A DNA stretch of 64,000 bases from the NCBI GenBank assembly GCA_965226245.1, contig CBDDCL010000015.1, positions 2,666,001-2,730,000 of the forward strand. Reading direction: 5' to 3'. Shown here piece after piece: positions 36,214-45,245 of the stretch. The notes beneath the pieces are model-generated. The model saw only the letters and a list, made by a program, of their open reading frames with translations, did no database searches and was not told the origin of the DNA. The translations under genes were made by a program, and so were the position numbers. The stretch is from CBDCYS01 sp965226245. GTDB taxonomy: Bacteria; Acidobacteriota; Terriglobia; Bryobacterales; UBA6623. The first letter of the stretch is position 1; every line of letters begins with the position of its first letter.

Positions 36214-36450
36214 ATGAAATCACTGTATCGACGCCACGGCTTTCCACCCGGGATCATCAGCCATGCCGTCTGGTTGTACCATCGGTTCACTCTGAGCTTT
36301 CGCGATGTCGAAGATCTTCTGGCTGAGCGGGGCATCACCGCATCCTACGAAGCCATTCGATCCTGGTGCCGGAAGTTTGGACCAGCGTATGCTCGTGCTT
36401 TGCGGCGACGACAAGGTCGACTCGCCGACATCTGGCACGTGGACGAAGTG
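36214..36450 (+). pseudogene. Truncated IS6-family transposase, second copy
   Basis: Encodes MKSLYRRHGFPPGIISHAVW, then RDVEDLLAERGITASYEAIR and RLADIWHVDEVFI, where the first catalytic Asp (HVDE) of the IS6 DDE domain appears and the homology stops. The end of the fragment abuts a minus-strand IS1380-type scrap. It resembles the copy at 17372 but has no internal frameshift. Confidence 0.8.
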
Positions 36451-36457
36451 TTCATCA

Positions 36458-36890
36458 TGTTCGTGACCATAAAACCGACTTGCGGGAAGAGCTGGCCGGC
36501 ATAATGCTCAACGTTGGCCACAACTCGTCTTGCCTTCTTCCGACTCGCCGCCCAGAGAAAGCTCTTGTATCCGACCAACGGCTTGATGCTGGGTCTTCCT
36601 ACTGGACGCGGTAACAACTCAGCCACTTTGCGCTCCAGGCTTTCGTTCGCCGGGATGCGGATGGCGTACTTCGCCGCGCTCTTCCAAAGCCTCGTAGAGC
36701 TCCGGCTTGGCAAAGGCCGCATCAGCCCGGAAGGCTACCTCCTTGCCCTTCCTCTGCTGACGTTCGATCTCGGGCAGCAGCAATTTGTCCCAGTCCTTCG
36801 GCGCTGTGCACACTGCCCGGACGCAGCTTCACCGCCAGACAGTCGCCCTTGCTGTTGAACAAGAACACACTCATCCGGCATTTTAGTGGC
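36458..36890 (-). pseudogene. Frameshifted middle piece of another IS1380-type transposase
   Basis: Consecutive minus-strand frames encode LFNSKGDCLAVKLRPGSVHS, WDKLLLPEIERQQRKGKEVA, FRADAAFAKPELYEALEERG, then after a frameshift YAIRIPANESLERKVAELLP, RPVGRPSIKPLVGYKSF and VVANVEHYAGQLFPQVGFMV. FRADAAFA holds the second catalytic Asp. This subgroup differs from the intact transposase at 34518. Both ends and the final Glu are missing. Confidence 0.75.
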
Positions 36891-36960
36891 TCAAGGAGCC
36901 AAGTCCAAGCCGCCGCAGTGGAAATAGATGGCCGTGATGAAGTTGCGCTGGTTGCAGAGC
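36891..36960 (-). pseudogene. C-terminal end of an ISL3-type transposase, short copy
   Basis: Minus-strand frame ends LCNQRNFITAIYFHCGGLDLAP, nearly the same C-terminus as the longer fragment at 37344 (FRNKQNFINAIYVHCGGLEL). Only about 23 codons remain. Confidence 0.6.
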
Positions 36961-37159
36961 CTCAAAGGCGCGCCACTACTGTTCGGGATGGAAGAAGACC
37001 TGACCTGGAAAGGGCTGGTCGCCATCCGGCGCCACTCCCGTGTTGTCACGGGGGGAGCAACATCTACACCCGCGCCCGCCCTGAGGTCCCATCGCTGCCG
37101 CCTCCCGCCTTCGGACAGCGTCACGGCGGCAACGTCGATTTCTTCTCGGGTAGGACGCG

Positions 37160-37335
37160 CGACTCGTCTCTGTCCGCCGACGAACTGAGCGAGTGGTACG
37201 AGAGGGTACAACGTTTGAGCAATCCGGCAAATCGGACTTATTGGCTGGCGGTCTTGCTCACCGGAAGCCGACGTGAACAGGTGCCCGAGAGCCGGTGGGA
37301 CGGTATCGACTTCGAAATGAGGCTCTTCCGGGTTT
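37160..37335 (+). pseudogene. Middle fragment of a tyrosine recombinase
   Basis: Encodes ELSEWYERVQRLSNPANRTY then WLAVLLTGSRREQVPESRW and DGIDFEMRLFRV. LLTGSRREQV...W.GIDF is the first catalytic block of integrases, including the first active-site Arg. The piece stops where the ISL3 scrap begins. Start, N-terminal domain and catalytic end are absent. Confidence 0.6.
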
Positions 37336-37343
37336 TTAGTGGC

Positions 37344-37721
37344 TCACGGGGCCAGCTCCAGCCCGCCGCAGTGGACGTAGATGGCGTTGATGAAGTTCTG
37401 TTTGTTTCGGAACCCCCGGGCGGTGTACTTCACCCACTGCATCTTTGCATGCAAGGATTCGCTGGTCGCGTTGGTGATGCGGTGGCGCAGGCAGGTCACG
37501 ATGTTTCCAAACCGTCGCTGCAGCATCCGCCCCACTTCCACCATGGGTTGCAGGCGGCTGCGCGACGCCCGGTTGTACCACCATCGAAAGTGTTTGCGGG
37601 CTGGCCGCTCGTAGCGGTAGTCGAAAAACGCCATCACTGTTTCCTTCAAAGCCCAGGCCCGCGCTGTCTTCCATCCGCTGTCCCGCAGGGCCGCAAAAGC
37701 TCGCCGGTCTTGGGGCTCCAC
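37344..37721 (-). pseudogene. C-terminal fragment of an ISL3-family transposase
   Basis: 125 residues with RKHFRWWYNRASRSRLQPMV, MLQRRFGNIVTCLRHRITNA and SESLHAKMQWVKYTARGF, ending FINAIYVHCGGLELAP. ITNATSE-x-x-x-AK(I/M)QW is the catalytic Glu block at the end of ISL3 DDE transposases. The start is internal to the fold, and the N-terminal zinc-finger and first two Asp blocks are gone. Confidence 0.8.
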
Positions 37722-37818
37722 CGCGCGGGCAGGGCCGGAATCGGTCTAGACCAGGAAATCGTCGCCTCCAGTTCGGCTCAAACCCACTCAGCGGGCAATC
37801 GGCTTTCCGCATGAAATA

Positions 37819-37895
37819 TGGTGGGCGGTCCGAGACTCGAACTCGGGACCTCCTGCTTGTAAGGCAGGCGCTCTAACCAACTGAGCTAACCGCCC
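37819..37895 (-). tRNA. tRNA-Val (anticodon UAC)
   Basis: On the minus strand a full cloverleaf can be drawn. The acceptor stem is gggcggt/accgccc with discriminator A. The D-arm has agctcagttggttagagc. The anticodon stem cctgc/gcagg encloses the loop cttacaa (anticodon TAC). The T-arm contains gttcgagtc. The 3' CCA is encoded (37819-37821). The 3' end points left, toward the integrase and IS fragments, a common arrangement when the 3' end of a tRNA serves as an integration site. Confidence 0.95.
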
Positions 37896-38344
37896 ATTGT
37901 TTAAATCAATAAGATACGGTAAAACCTACAGGTCAGCTTCGGTTTGTGTCCGTCCTATGTCCGCATCCTGTGTATCGCTCCAAGCGGGTAACGGAGCTGT
38001 CAACCTGACTCTGGTCTAGCATACCAGGGTGCTGGATGTGTAGGGCCAGTAGGACGTTGAAAAGTGACCTGCCTGCCTCGAGTATGATCGGCCGAGATTC
38101 TAGCGGGATTCGGCGTTTCGGGGATGAAAGTGAGTTGGCACTATGGTAACGAAGCGGTATAACGTGTGACGAAGGCACGGTAAGTGCAGGACAGCCCAAT
38201 CCTAGGGTCGGGTGCCTGAAACCGCACTTTCAGGCCTCGACGTCGATCCGAGGAAGACTTCGCTCAAGTGTGCCGGTTCAGCCGGAAATGGAGGAAAGCC
38301 GCTCTCGGTAAGGTAGTCGTTCCGCCCTTCGGGCGGGGATTTTC
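37896..38344. other. Non-coding stretch to the right of tRNA-Val
   Basis: About 450 bases without a gene I can support. A GC hairpin followed by a short T-run (ccgcccttcgggcgg, 38322-38336) looks like a terminator, but the same bases recur in reverse inside the terminase remnant at 39.5 kb, so it may simply be duplicated coding DNA. Confidence 0.45.
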
Positions 38345-38371
38345 TTAGGCATCAGGGTCTACCGATCCGAT
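38320..38371 (+). repeat. Inverted duplication of a terminase segment, left arm
   Basis: Reads ttccgcccttcgggcggggat and onward to cgatccgatg. The reverse complement of 39461-39511 matches it over about 51 bp with about five differences. The right arm lies in coding sequence of the terminase remnant (FRPSGADFQGIGVYRSDE); the left arm is not in a terminase frame. The arms enclose about 1.1 kb. Confidence 0.8.
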
Positions 38372-38563
38372 GTTATCATGATCCGTTTCAACGGCTTCCC
38401 AAGCTTGTTTCAGCGCGAGATGCTCGTCCATCAGCTCAGCTAGAATCTCGTTCCTACGCTGAAGCTTCTGTTCCAGGACAGCGATACGCTGCTGCTCCGG
38501 TCCCTTGTTAGCAAGGCTTTGGCGTGGAGGCGACGCCACATGCCCGGGTCCAGCACCTGGCAA
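38345..38563 (-). CDS. Small coiled-coil protein or IS3 OrfA-like fragment
   Basis: A 72-residue frame with EQQRIAVLEQKLQRRNEILA followed by ELMDEHLALKQAWE, a heptad pattern typical of the leucine zipper at the end of IS3-type OrfA transposase subunits. No HTH precedes it and no OrfB follows. The last ten codons lie in the duplicated repeat at 38320-38371. Best read as a remnant; expression is doubtful. Confidence 0.35.
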   Translation of the reverse strand: MPGAGPGHVASPPRQSLANKGPEQQRIAVLEQKLQRRNEILAELMDEHLALKQAWEAVETDHDNIGSVDPDA

Positions 38564-38769
38564 TCACTGAGATTGCGGCTAGCTGTGCCATCCTCCTCGG
38601 CTACTATTGAACGGCGGCTTGCGGGTTGCGCAGGACCCTACTTGGGATCGGTAAAGCGGTGAACGCAATCCAACGCTGGGGAGGTCTTCAAACTTTGGCG
38701 AGTCCCCTCAATTCGACGCTCTCGCAGATGTTGGAGGGGCTTTAGCCCTTGGATCGACATCGAGGGGGA

Positions 38770-39527
38770 CTACCAAACCGAAAAGCGGCCATTGTCCATC
38801 CAGCCGTCAGGGTAGACCGCCATGGCGACGGCGTCGGCCAAGTCGGGCGACTTGATTCCGCGTGATCGCATCAAATCCTTTGACTCAAGCCGCAGCCTTC
38901 CACGGCTGTCGCTCAGCATCGTCGGCGCCGTCAGCTGTTCGAACAGCACCGGATTGTTCGGGATCCGAATTCGCTTCTCTCGAAGCATCTCGCCCATGTT
39001 CCACCACATCTCCGTCCGGATGTCCGCATAACGGTCCGTGAACAGCGGGTTTCCGCCGAACACGATCTTGGCCACTTCAACCGCGCAGAGGGCCCTTGAC
39101 TGTGATTGCTCGGTCAGCTCCTGCAGTCGGTCAGTCACGCCGCCTCCGACGCCCATGTCGTCGATTCGAATCGTCCGCGGGTGGAACTCCTCTATCAACT
39201 GAGAGGCCCTGCCCACCGTGGCCATCAGGTCGGGCTGGCGGCTGGGTTCAAGGTGAGTGATCGCGTCGCCTTGAGCGATTGCGAAGACCGTTTGGTCCCC
39301 CTTCAGCGATCGAGCCACGTCGAGACCGATATGAATTTGGCTTTGTTGTTGAAGCCCTTCACGACGCGGGGAAAGCAACCGTGTAGAGGGATAGTCGGCG
39401 ACCATCGAGACGATGATGTCGGGGCGTGCGACAATTCCTCTCCGCCCCTTCCCCAACCCTCATCGGATCGATAGACCCCGATGCCTTGAAAATCCGCGCC
39501 CGAAGGGCGGAAGACCATCGGCGTCAC
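38770..39527 (-). pseudogene. Phage terminase large-subunit remnant (C-terminal nuclease part)
   Basis: Two minus-strand frames join into one protein: VFRPSGADFQGIGVYRSDEG, then after a frameshift near 39455 GKGRRGIVARPDIIVSMVAD, HIGLDVARSLKGDQTVFAIA, RTIRIDDMGVGGGVTDRLQE, and IRTEMWWNMGEMLREKRIRI, ending SPDLADAVAMAVY. GLDVARS holds the first metal-binding Asp and DLADA the last Asp of the RNase H-like packaging nuclease. The N-terminal packaging ATPase is missing. Shows that a tailed phage or phage-derived island once sat here. Confidence 0.8.
39461..39511 (-). repeat. Inverted duplication of a terminase segment, right arm
   Basis: Partner of 38320-38371. This arm is in coding context in the terminase remnant and is likely the source copy. 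Confidence 0.8.
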
Positions 39528-39701
39528 GCCATTTCCGCCTCACGCACGACTCCCGGTAGCGAGCTGACTTAGCCGATTTGCCCACAGATTTCCCCGGGGA
39601 CCCATTTCTTCAACCGTGTCGGCTGTCGTCTAGACGGTGCTGTGAGAACCGCTTTTGTCGCTTGACTGGACTTGTATAAACGCCCCTTCCGCTCGTGCTG
39701 T

Positions 39702-41630
39702 TCACCGGCTCTCCTCTTTCAGTAGCTCAATCCCTAGGTAGACAATTCCGCTAGAGCCCCTCTTGGTCGAGAAGCCAAGCTGATTGAGCCGTTGCGCAAA
39801 AACTTTTTGGGACATTACCGACTCGCGATCGTCGAACGAGTTGTGGAGTGACCACCCAGAGAAGGCTGCAAAAAGCTCCCCAGCGCGCGCCCGATATTCT
39901 TCACCGGTCGCGCAACACTCGCCTACAAACTGACTGACCTTGTCGGATTGTCGCCGGTATGTCTCCGTGGCCTCCTCAACTTCAGGGCTGGTCCTGACAC
40001 CTCCCTTGCGCACCGCAGGCACCGCCTCGAGAGCCCAGTTCAGGATTCCGCTCGATTCCTCTTGCCACAGCACCTCGTCGAAGTTGCGCACACGCTTCTC
40101 CTTTGGAATTATTGCGTCGAACGGAATGCGCCGAATCCTCCTCCAGAACGCGATGCTGTGGTCCGATACCCCGGGAAGCGCATTTCCGTTGAAGAAGAGC
40201 TTCGCGGTGTTACGAAACGTAAAAGGAGAACAGTAAAGGTGACGAGCCCGGGTTTCCGGTTCGCCGGTCAACTGCTTGATCCGCTCCACCGCCCAAATTC
40301 GATCGGGTTCAATCTCCTGGATGACACAAACCCGGACGCCATGCAGGTCAGCCAGTTCGACCGGATGGCGGCTGTTGTTCTTCTCGGCCCAGAAAGTGTC
40401 GGACATGGATCGTTGCCCGTACGGGCCGAGCAGCCGGAGCAGTACGCCGACGAACGTGCTCTTGCCATTAGCGCCGGATCCGTACGCGAAGAAGAAGACC
40501 TGCTCGCCGATATCTCCGGTCAGACAGTAGGCGAAGACCCGCTGGAGGTACCGCGCGAGGGTAGGGCGGTCGCAGGTGATTTCCTGGATGAACTGCTCCC
40601 AGCGCGGACAGTTGGCGGTCGGATCGAGCTTCACATTCAGTACGTGAAGCAGCTTGTCCTCTCGGGTAGGGGGCCGGGTCGCGCCCGATTTGAGGTCAAG
40701 CGTGACGGTGTCACCGGAAGGATCTTTGACATTCAGCAGCCAAGGACGGTTTTCGAATTCCGTGGCCTTGCAGCGAATTGGCGGCTCAGCTCGCGCCAAA
40801 AACAGGGCGTTCTTACGGCGAGATGCTGACTCACCCCCGCGGGCCCACTTTCGCAGTTGCTTTGCGGCCTCGCCGGGCAATCGAACTGCGGCGCGAAAGG
40901 TCGCCCTCATTGTCTCGAGGTAGCGACGCCCTACGACGTCTCCAGCTTGATCTCGTACCCAGCAGGCTAATTCTGGGTCCCAGCAATACCAGCACCCCTC
41001 GTCTTTCGTATAGAGCAGGTCCCGGCCGTATAGGGCGACCAAACGTTCAGCGTCGCCACTCTCAGTTTTGAAGAACTTCTCTAGCCGCAGCCGCGAATCA
41101 CCGTCGGACTTGGAGATCTTGTCACCCTCCTCCGCCGTTGACTGAGCATCTGAATCCTCCAGCGTTTCGAAGGGGTCGTCGGGCTGATTCTGTTCTACGT
41201 AGGCAATCGTGCGATCGACGTAGTCATCGCGAAGAGCTTTCTCGGGATTGGCGAGTCCGCGTCGTGCTCGGAAACAATGGAGGAGACTCTTGATTGCTCC
41301 CCGGCTCCAACCGTCCATCCGAGCGCACGCGACGAGACGGCAATCATACTCACTCGGGCTGGCGCGTCCTCCTCGCGTTGGCTGAGGGTTCGCGTAGTGG
41401 TACCAGAAATCAGGACCTTGACGCGTGACTGCAAGTTTGATCCGCCTCTCAACTTCCTCCTGAGAGAGCAGAAGCTCGGACGCTTCGGGTGCGCGGGAGG
41501 CGTCGAACGATTGGCCCGAAGAACTTCTCTTTTCCACCCGTCCTTGTTGCCCGGCTTCTTCCATGAACGGCTCGGCAGCGTCGGCCAGTTCTTGAAGTCC
41601 ATAACGGCGCCCGGTCTGAAGTTGTCGCAC
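39702..41630 (-). CDS. D5/P4-type phage replicative helicase, probably the rear part of a primase-helicase
   Basis: Up to 642 residues from a GTG at 41630. The middle holds the D5 N-terminal domain (LVALYGRDLLYTKDEGCWYC). The SF3 helicase Walker A is AYGSGANGKSTFVGVLLRLL and the B/C motifs include VRVCVIQEIE and FRNTAKLFFNGN. A winged helix may end the protein (FAQRLNQLGFSTKR). In the same frame, a TGA at 41655-41657 is all that separates it from a prim-pol domain upstream. NPRPVRQLQ after the TGA resembles the linker of fused primase-helicases, so the GTG start may not be natural. It unwinds phage or plasmid DNA at its origin. No terminator-like structure is visible around it. Confidence 0.85.
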   Translation of the reverse strand: MRQLQTGRRYGLQELADAAEPFMEEAGQQGRVEKRSSSGQSFDASRAPEASELLLSQEEVERRIKLAVTRQGPDFWYHYANPQPTRGGRASPSEYDCRLVACARMDGWSRGAIKSLLHCFRARRGLANPEKALRDDYVDRTIAYVEQNQPDDPFETLEDSDAQSTAEEGDKISKSDGDSRLRLEKFFKTESGDAERLVALYGRDLLYTKDEGCWYCWDPELACWVRDQAGDVVGRRYLETMRATFRAAVRLPGEAAKQLRKWARGGESASRRKNALFLARAEPPIRCKATEFENRPWLLNVKDPSGDTVTLDLKSGATRPPTREDKLLHVLNVKLDPTANCPRWEQFIQEITCDRPTLARYLQRVFAYCLTGDIGEQVFFFAYGSGANGKSTFVGVLLRLLGPYGQRSMSDTFWAEKNNSRHPVELADLHGVRVCVIQEIEPDRIWAVERIKQLTGEPETRARHLYCSPFTFRNTAKLFFNGNALPGVSDHSIAFWRRIRRIPFDAIIPKEKRVRNFDEVLWQEESSGILNWALEAVPAVRKGGVRTSPEVEEATETYRRQSDKVSQFVGECCATGEEYRARAGELFAAFSGWSLHNSFDDRESVMSQKVFAQRLNQLGFSTKRGSSGIVYLGIELLKEESR

Positions 41631-41654
41631 CGGCCTGGGATTGCCGGAAAGTTT

Positions 41655-42167
41655 TCAGTTGTATCCTCCCGGAACGCGTAATACCCGCGAGGCATCGAAG
41701 ACGCTGTCAACGGTCCAACCATGGCACTTCGCGGTGGCTTTCAGGCGCATGCTCAGAGCACGCGACAGCGCCCGGGCACGTTTGCGGTCGGCGTCGCAGG
41801 CGAATTTCAAGGCTTCTTCGAACAGTAGGTAGCCATGAAGGCCTCCGCCGCTGTTTACCCAAAGCGTTGCTGGCCACTCAGGAAATGACTCCTTCCAGAG
41901 CACCTGAGCATCCTCAATCCCCCGGGGCAGATCGTTCTTCTTGTGGCCCGGACCTGCTAGGTCGAGGTCAAATCCGAACCCGAGAATGCCCGTTGCCTCG
42001 TCATTTTTGATCCGCCGAAACTCAGCTCTGCTGGGTCGCTCTTCTACAAACGCCAGCGTCGCGTAGACATCCATCTCGGTCTGGACCAGCTCAGCAGCAA
42101 GTCCAGCCGCCTCTTCGGTATCGCTGAACCAGTGGCTTTGGTTCGCTCCACTCCGACTTTTCGTCCG
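41655..42167 (-). pseudogene. Prim-pol (primase) domain cut by an IS1595 insertion and an in-frame TGA
   Basis: About 170 residues of an archaeo-eukaryotic-type primase: VYATLAFVEERPSRAEF, GILGFGFDLDLAGPGHKKND, WPATLWVNSGGGLHGYLLF, and WTVDSVFDASRVLRVPGGYN. FDLDLAGP supplies the metal-binding acidic pair and NSGGGLHGY the nucleotide-binding strand. The N-terminal codons are lost where the IS1595 element starts (42168). The TGA at 41655-41657 then interrupts what was probably one primase-helicase polypeptide with the downstream D5 gene. Confidence 0.75.
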
Positions 42168-43194
42168 AAAGGGGGTATCCACTTGCTTGGACCAGCCGAG
42201 GAGTCCGGGCCGCATCCTATTGGCGGCGTTGACTATCCCAGAACTCTGCCGGAGTTCGACGATTGGTTCTCCTCGGAAGCGGCATGTCTGGCGTTTCTGC
42301 GGCGGGTTCGGTGGCGGCAGAGCTTCCGCTGTCCGCAATGTGCTGGCAGCGAGGCCTGGCTGACGAACACTGGCCACCTGAAGTGTAGAAAGTGCCGGCG
42401 CCGAACCTCTCTGACGGCGGGGACGATTTTTGAACGGACGCAAAAGCCCCTGCGAGTGTGGTTTCAGGCCATGTGGCGCCTGACCAGCCAGAAATCCGGA
42501 GGGAGTGCGTTGGGGCTTCAACAGGTGCTCGGCCTGGGCAGCTACCAGACAGCTTGGAGCTGGCTCCACAAGCTGCGACGGGCCATGGTCCGGCCCGGCC
42601 GGGATCGGCTCAACGGCTGTGTGGAGGTGGATGAAACCTGCGCCGGTGGCGAGGAAGAAGGCGTCCGCGGCCGGCAAACCGAAGATAAGGCGATCGTTGT
42701 CGTCGCGGCCGAGCAGGACGGGCGAGGAATCGGCCGCATCCGGTTGCGACGGGTGCCCGACGCCTCAAGCCAGAGTCTGCACCCATTCATTGAAGAATCG
42801 GTCCGCCCTGGGGCAGTGGTTCACACGGATGGATGGAAAGGCTACAACAAGATCGCCAAGAAGGGCTACACTCACCAGGTCACGATTATCAGCCAAAGCG
42901 ACGACCCGGCGCACAAACTGATGCCCCGTGTGCATCGCGTGGCTTCGCTTCTGAAGCGGTGGCTGCTGGGGACACATCAAGGAGCGGTGAGCGAGAAGCA
43001 TTTGGACTACTACCTCGATGAATTCACATTCCGCTTCAATCGTCGGCGTTCACGGGCGCGCGGATTGCTGTTCTAGCGCCTGCTTCAGAACGCCGTACAA
43101 GTCGATCCGGTGCCGTACCGTCGGCTCGTGGGAGGGAGTTCGAGGTCCGACCACAACATGTAGTGTGCGGTCCAAGCAAGTGGATACCCCCTTT
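42168..43194. mobile_element. IS1595-family insertion sequence, 1027 bp
   Basis: The ends are perfect 26-bp inverted repeats: aaagggggtatccacttgct at the left (42168 on) and its reverse complement at the right (ending 43194). One transposase lies on the plus strand. The flanking bases (cgtccg left, ggttga right) do not form a target duplication, and the primase reading does not resume on the right, so a deletion or rearrangement followed insertion. Confidence 0.88.
42183..43076 (+). CDS. IS1595-family (ISXO2-like) transposase
   Basis: About 297 residues. An N-terminal zinc ribbon (FRCPQCAGSEAW, then LKCRKCRRRTSLTAGTIFE) is followed by the ISXO2-like DDE domain: NGCVEVDETCAGGEEEGVRG (first Asp), GAVVHTDGWKGYN (second Asp) and HLDYYLDEFTFRFNRRRSR near the end (Glu/Asn region). 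The start is uncertain: a TTG at 42183 is the first candidate inside the element, and PRTLPEFDDWF further on marks the usual family N-terminus. The sequence seems intact to its stop, so the element may be functional. Confidence 0.85.
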   Translation: MLGPAEESGPHPIGGVDYPRTLPEFDDWFSSEAACLAFLRRVRWRQSFRCPQCAGSEAWLTNTGHLKCRKCRRRTSLTAGTIFERTQKPLRVWFQAMWRLTSQKSGGSALGLQQVLGLGSYQTAWSWLHKLRRAMVRPGRDRLNGCVEVDETCAGGEEEGVRGRQTEDKAIVVVAAEQDGRGIGRIRLRRVPDASSQSLHPFIEESVRPGAVVHTDGWKGYNKIAKKGYTHQVTIISQSDDPAHKLMPRVHRVASLLKRWLLGTHQGAVSEKHLDYYLDEFTFRFNRRRSRARGLLF

Positions 43195-43442
43195 GGTTGA
43201 TTTTTAAGCTAGTTACGGCACTGCCCCAGTCTTGACCCTGATGCATTTGGGGCCAGTTAGGGCCAACAAGAGCGTCACCGTTCATTGTGTCACTCCCGGG
43301 TCGGCCTTGCCCAGTTCGCGATCAAGCGCTTCAACCGCTGCTGCCACCGAGTCTGGGATGGACTGCATGTAGACGCCCAGCCATCTGAGTTGGTCTGTCA
43401 AGAGGGTAGAGCAGATTTTTCTGCCGCTGATGCACAGCCAAT

Positions 43443-44722
43443 TCACAAGCTTTCCACAGAAACGGGCAAGTCTCGAACCAGCGGGGAGCCGCGGCGCCGG
43501 AGGGCCGCCAGGTAGCGCGATTCCTCCGATTCCTCATAAGGCTTGCTGTCTTGCCAGCAACGATACAAAATCCGAATCCACTTGAAAACCAGGGCGCGCA
43601 CGGCCGCATGGTGATCCTTGCCCTGCTCCCGTTTTTGTTCGTAAAATGCTTTCGCCCAAACCGATCGGCGGACAGAAAAGGCCGCGAATTCGTGAAAGGT
43701 CTGCCGCAAAAACTTGGGACAGGCCCAGCGCACGTGCACGCACTCGTGCTTGCCGCTCTGCTCCCGAACCGGGGTGATGCCACTGCTGGTCTGCACCTCC
43801 CGAAGCGCTCGCGGCGGCTGCCAAATGCCGCCAGCAATCGCGGCGCCAGAGCCGCCCCCGCACCCGGCAGTCCCTCGAAGAGGGTGAAATCCTCGTGCGC
43901 CGCGGTCAGTTCCTCGATCTTCTTCTGCACCACGGCGATGCCTTGCCGCAGTTGCCGCAGCAGCCCCGCCAGGGTCAGCACCATGGCGCGCGCCGGCTCG
44001 CAGACCGCCTCATCGCTGGTCAGCGGCAGGGCTTGCCGGATGCCGGCGATGCGTTGCTCATTGCGCTGCCGGTTATGGCAACCGTGCTTGTCGAAGAACT
44101 TCCGCAGCGCCGCCGGCCGCGCCCGTTGCGCTGCCTCGAGCGTCGGCCAGCGTTCGAGAAAGTCCAGCGCCAGCGGCGTGTCCAGCTCGTCGAACCACTC
44201 GAGCAGTTGCGGATAGTACTGCTTGAGGCGGTCGCTCAGGCGGTTCTTCTGCCTGCTCTTCTCGTCGACCAGATCCCGCCGGTCGGCCACCAGCAACTGC
44301 AGCTTGCGGATCTCGACGCTGTCGGGAGTGAGCCGCCGCAGATGCCGCCGATGATGGTGTAAGATTTCCAGCAACAGCTCGGCGTCGCGCGGATCGTCTT
44401 TCGATCCGGAGCTGTAAAACGCCTGCCGCAGCTTGGCGGCCGCTTGCGGCGGGACGGGATAGAGAACGAAGTTCTCAAACTGCAACAGCATCGACAGCAG
44501 GGCGCCGCGGCTCTGTTCGAGGCAAACCGCGATCGGCGCCGGGCCGAAGCGGGCGATCAATTCGGCGGCCCAGGCCTGGAGCGCCTCCGGAGTGTGGCTG
44601 AGGACGCCTCTTTGGCGCTCGCCGCTGGCAGCGTCTAGCAGAGCAAAGGCGTGTTGTTGAAAGCGAAAGGGTCGCCCCAATCGAGGGCGAGGAAATTCGG
44701 AAACGGGGTCTGACATGAACAA
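43443..44722 (-). pseudogene. IS110-family transposase with at least two frameshifts
   Basis: The minus-strand frames carry the IS110 parts in order: NFLALDWGDPFAF (first catalytic Asp, in a side frame at about 44690), AFALLDAASGERQRGVLSHT, IAVCLEQSRGALLSMLL, DDPRDAELLLEILHHHR, LFEGLPGAGAALAPRLLAAF, then in another frame SSGITPVREQSGKHECVHVR and KPYEESRY-like SKPYEESEESRYLAALRR. Shifts lie near 44665 and near 43800. The DEDD core and C-terminal Ser-containing domain are both recognisable but cannot be made as one protein. Confidence 0.8.
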
Positions 44723-45009
44723 TCTCCTGCAAGGGAAAAGGGATCAAAAGTTGCCAGCCAGCAGACTTGGTTTCGGCGAAAGCCTTATAGTAGAGTCCTG
44801 AGAAGCGGATCTCGGACACCATCTGAGAATTCGTTTTGAAACCAAGCCGGGTCCCGCTGCTCGAAACGCTGGGCTTAGCCATCCTTCTGGCAAGGGTGAA
44901 AATTCGCAGCAGCGGGATGCCGGTTGGGGTTTCAGCATGCCATGGTGCGGCGAAGATTTCCACAGATCCACAACGCCGACGAGCTGTGGAAAACTCTCAA
45001 CACCAAACA

Positions 45010-45245
45010 GCGACGTAAATAACTATAAGGGTGGTTGCCGCGTCCGCGTGGCGGAGTTGCGTCTGGACGTCCTTCACGCTCCCCTTGTGTTGCACGAGGG
45101 TTGCGAAGGTTCGTCGGAGGGCTTGGAACGTCAAGCCAGGGATGCCCAGCTTCTCCGCCACAGGCCTGAGGAACCGCTGGAGATAGTTGTACCCATCCAA
45201 CGGGGTCCCTCGCTTCGACGTGAAGAGAAAATCCTCAGGGTTGCT
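45010..45245 (-). pseudogene. Tyrosine recombinase fragment lacking the catalytic Tyr
   Basis: The minus strand encodes NPEDFLFTSKRGTPLDGYNY, LQRFLRPVAEKLGIPGLTFQ, ALRRTFATLVQHKGSVKDVQ and TQLRHADAATTL, then departs from the family before the Tyr. ALRRTFATL is the RxxH/R box and LRHAD the second box. It lies at the right border of the mobile-element region. Confidence 0.7.

Noticed and set aside
36849..37814. 321-residue plus-strand frame
   Set aside because: It only strings together antisense ISL3 pieces and an integrase fragment; just the integrase part is meaningful.
38322..38343. GC hairpin with T-run that looks like a terminator
   Set aside because: The same bases form coding sequence in the terminase remnant in reverse, so the terminator look may be coincidence.
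41655..41657. TGA read as selenocysteine or a recoded codon in the primase-helicase
   Set aside because: No stem-loop typical of selenocysteine insertion is seen, the fold needs no Sec there, and other genes in the window use TGA as stop.
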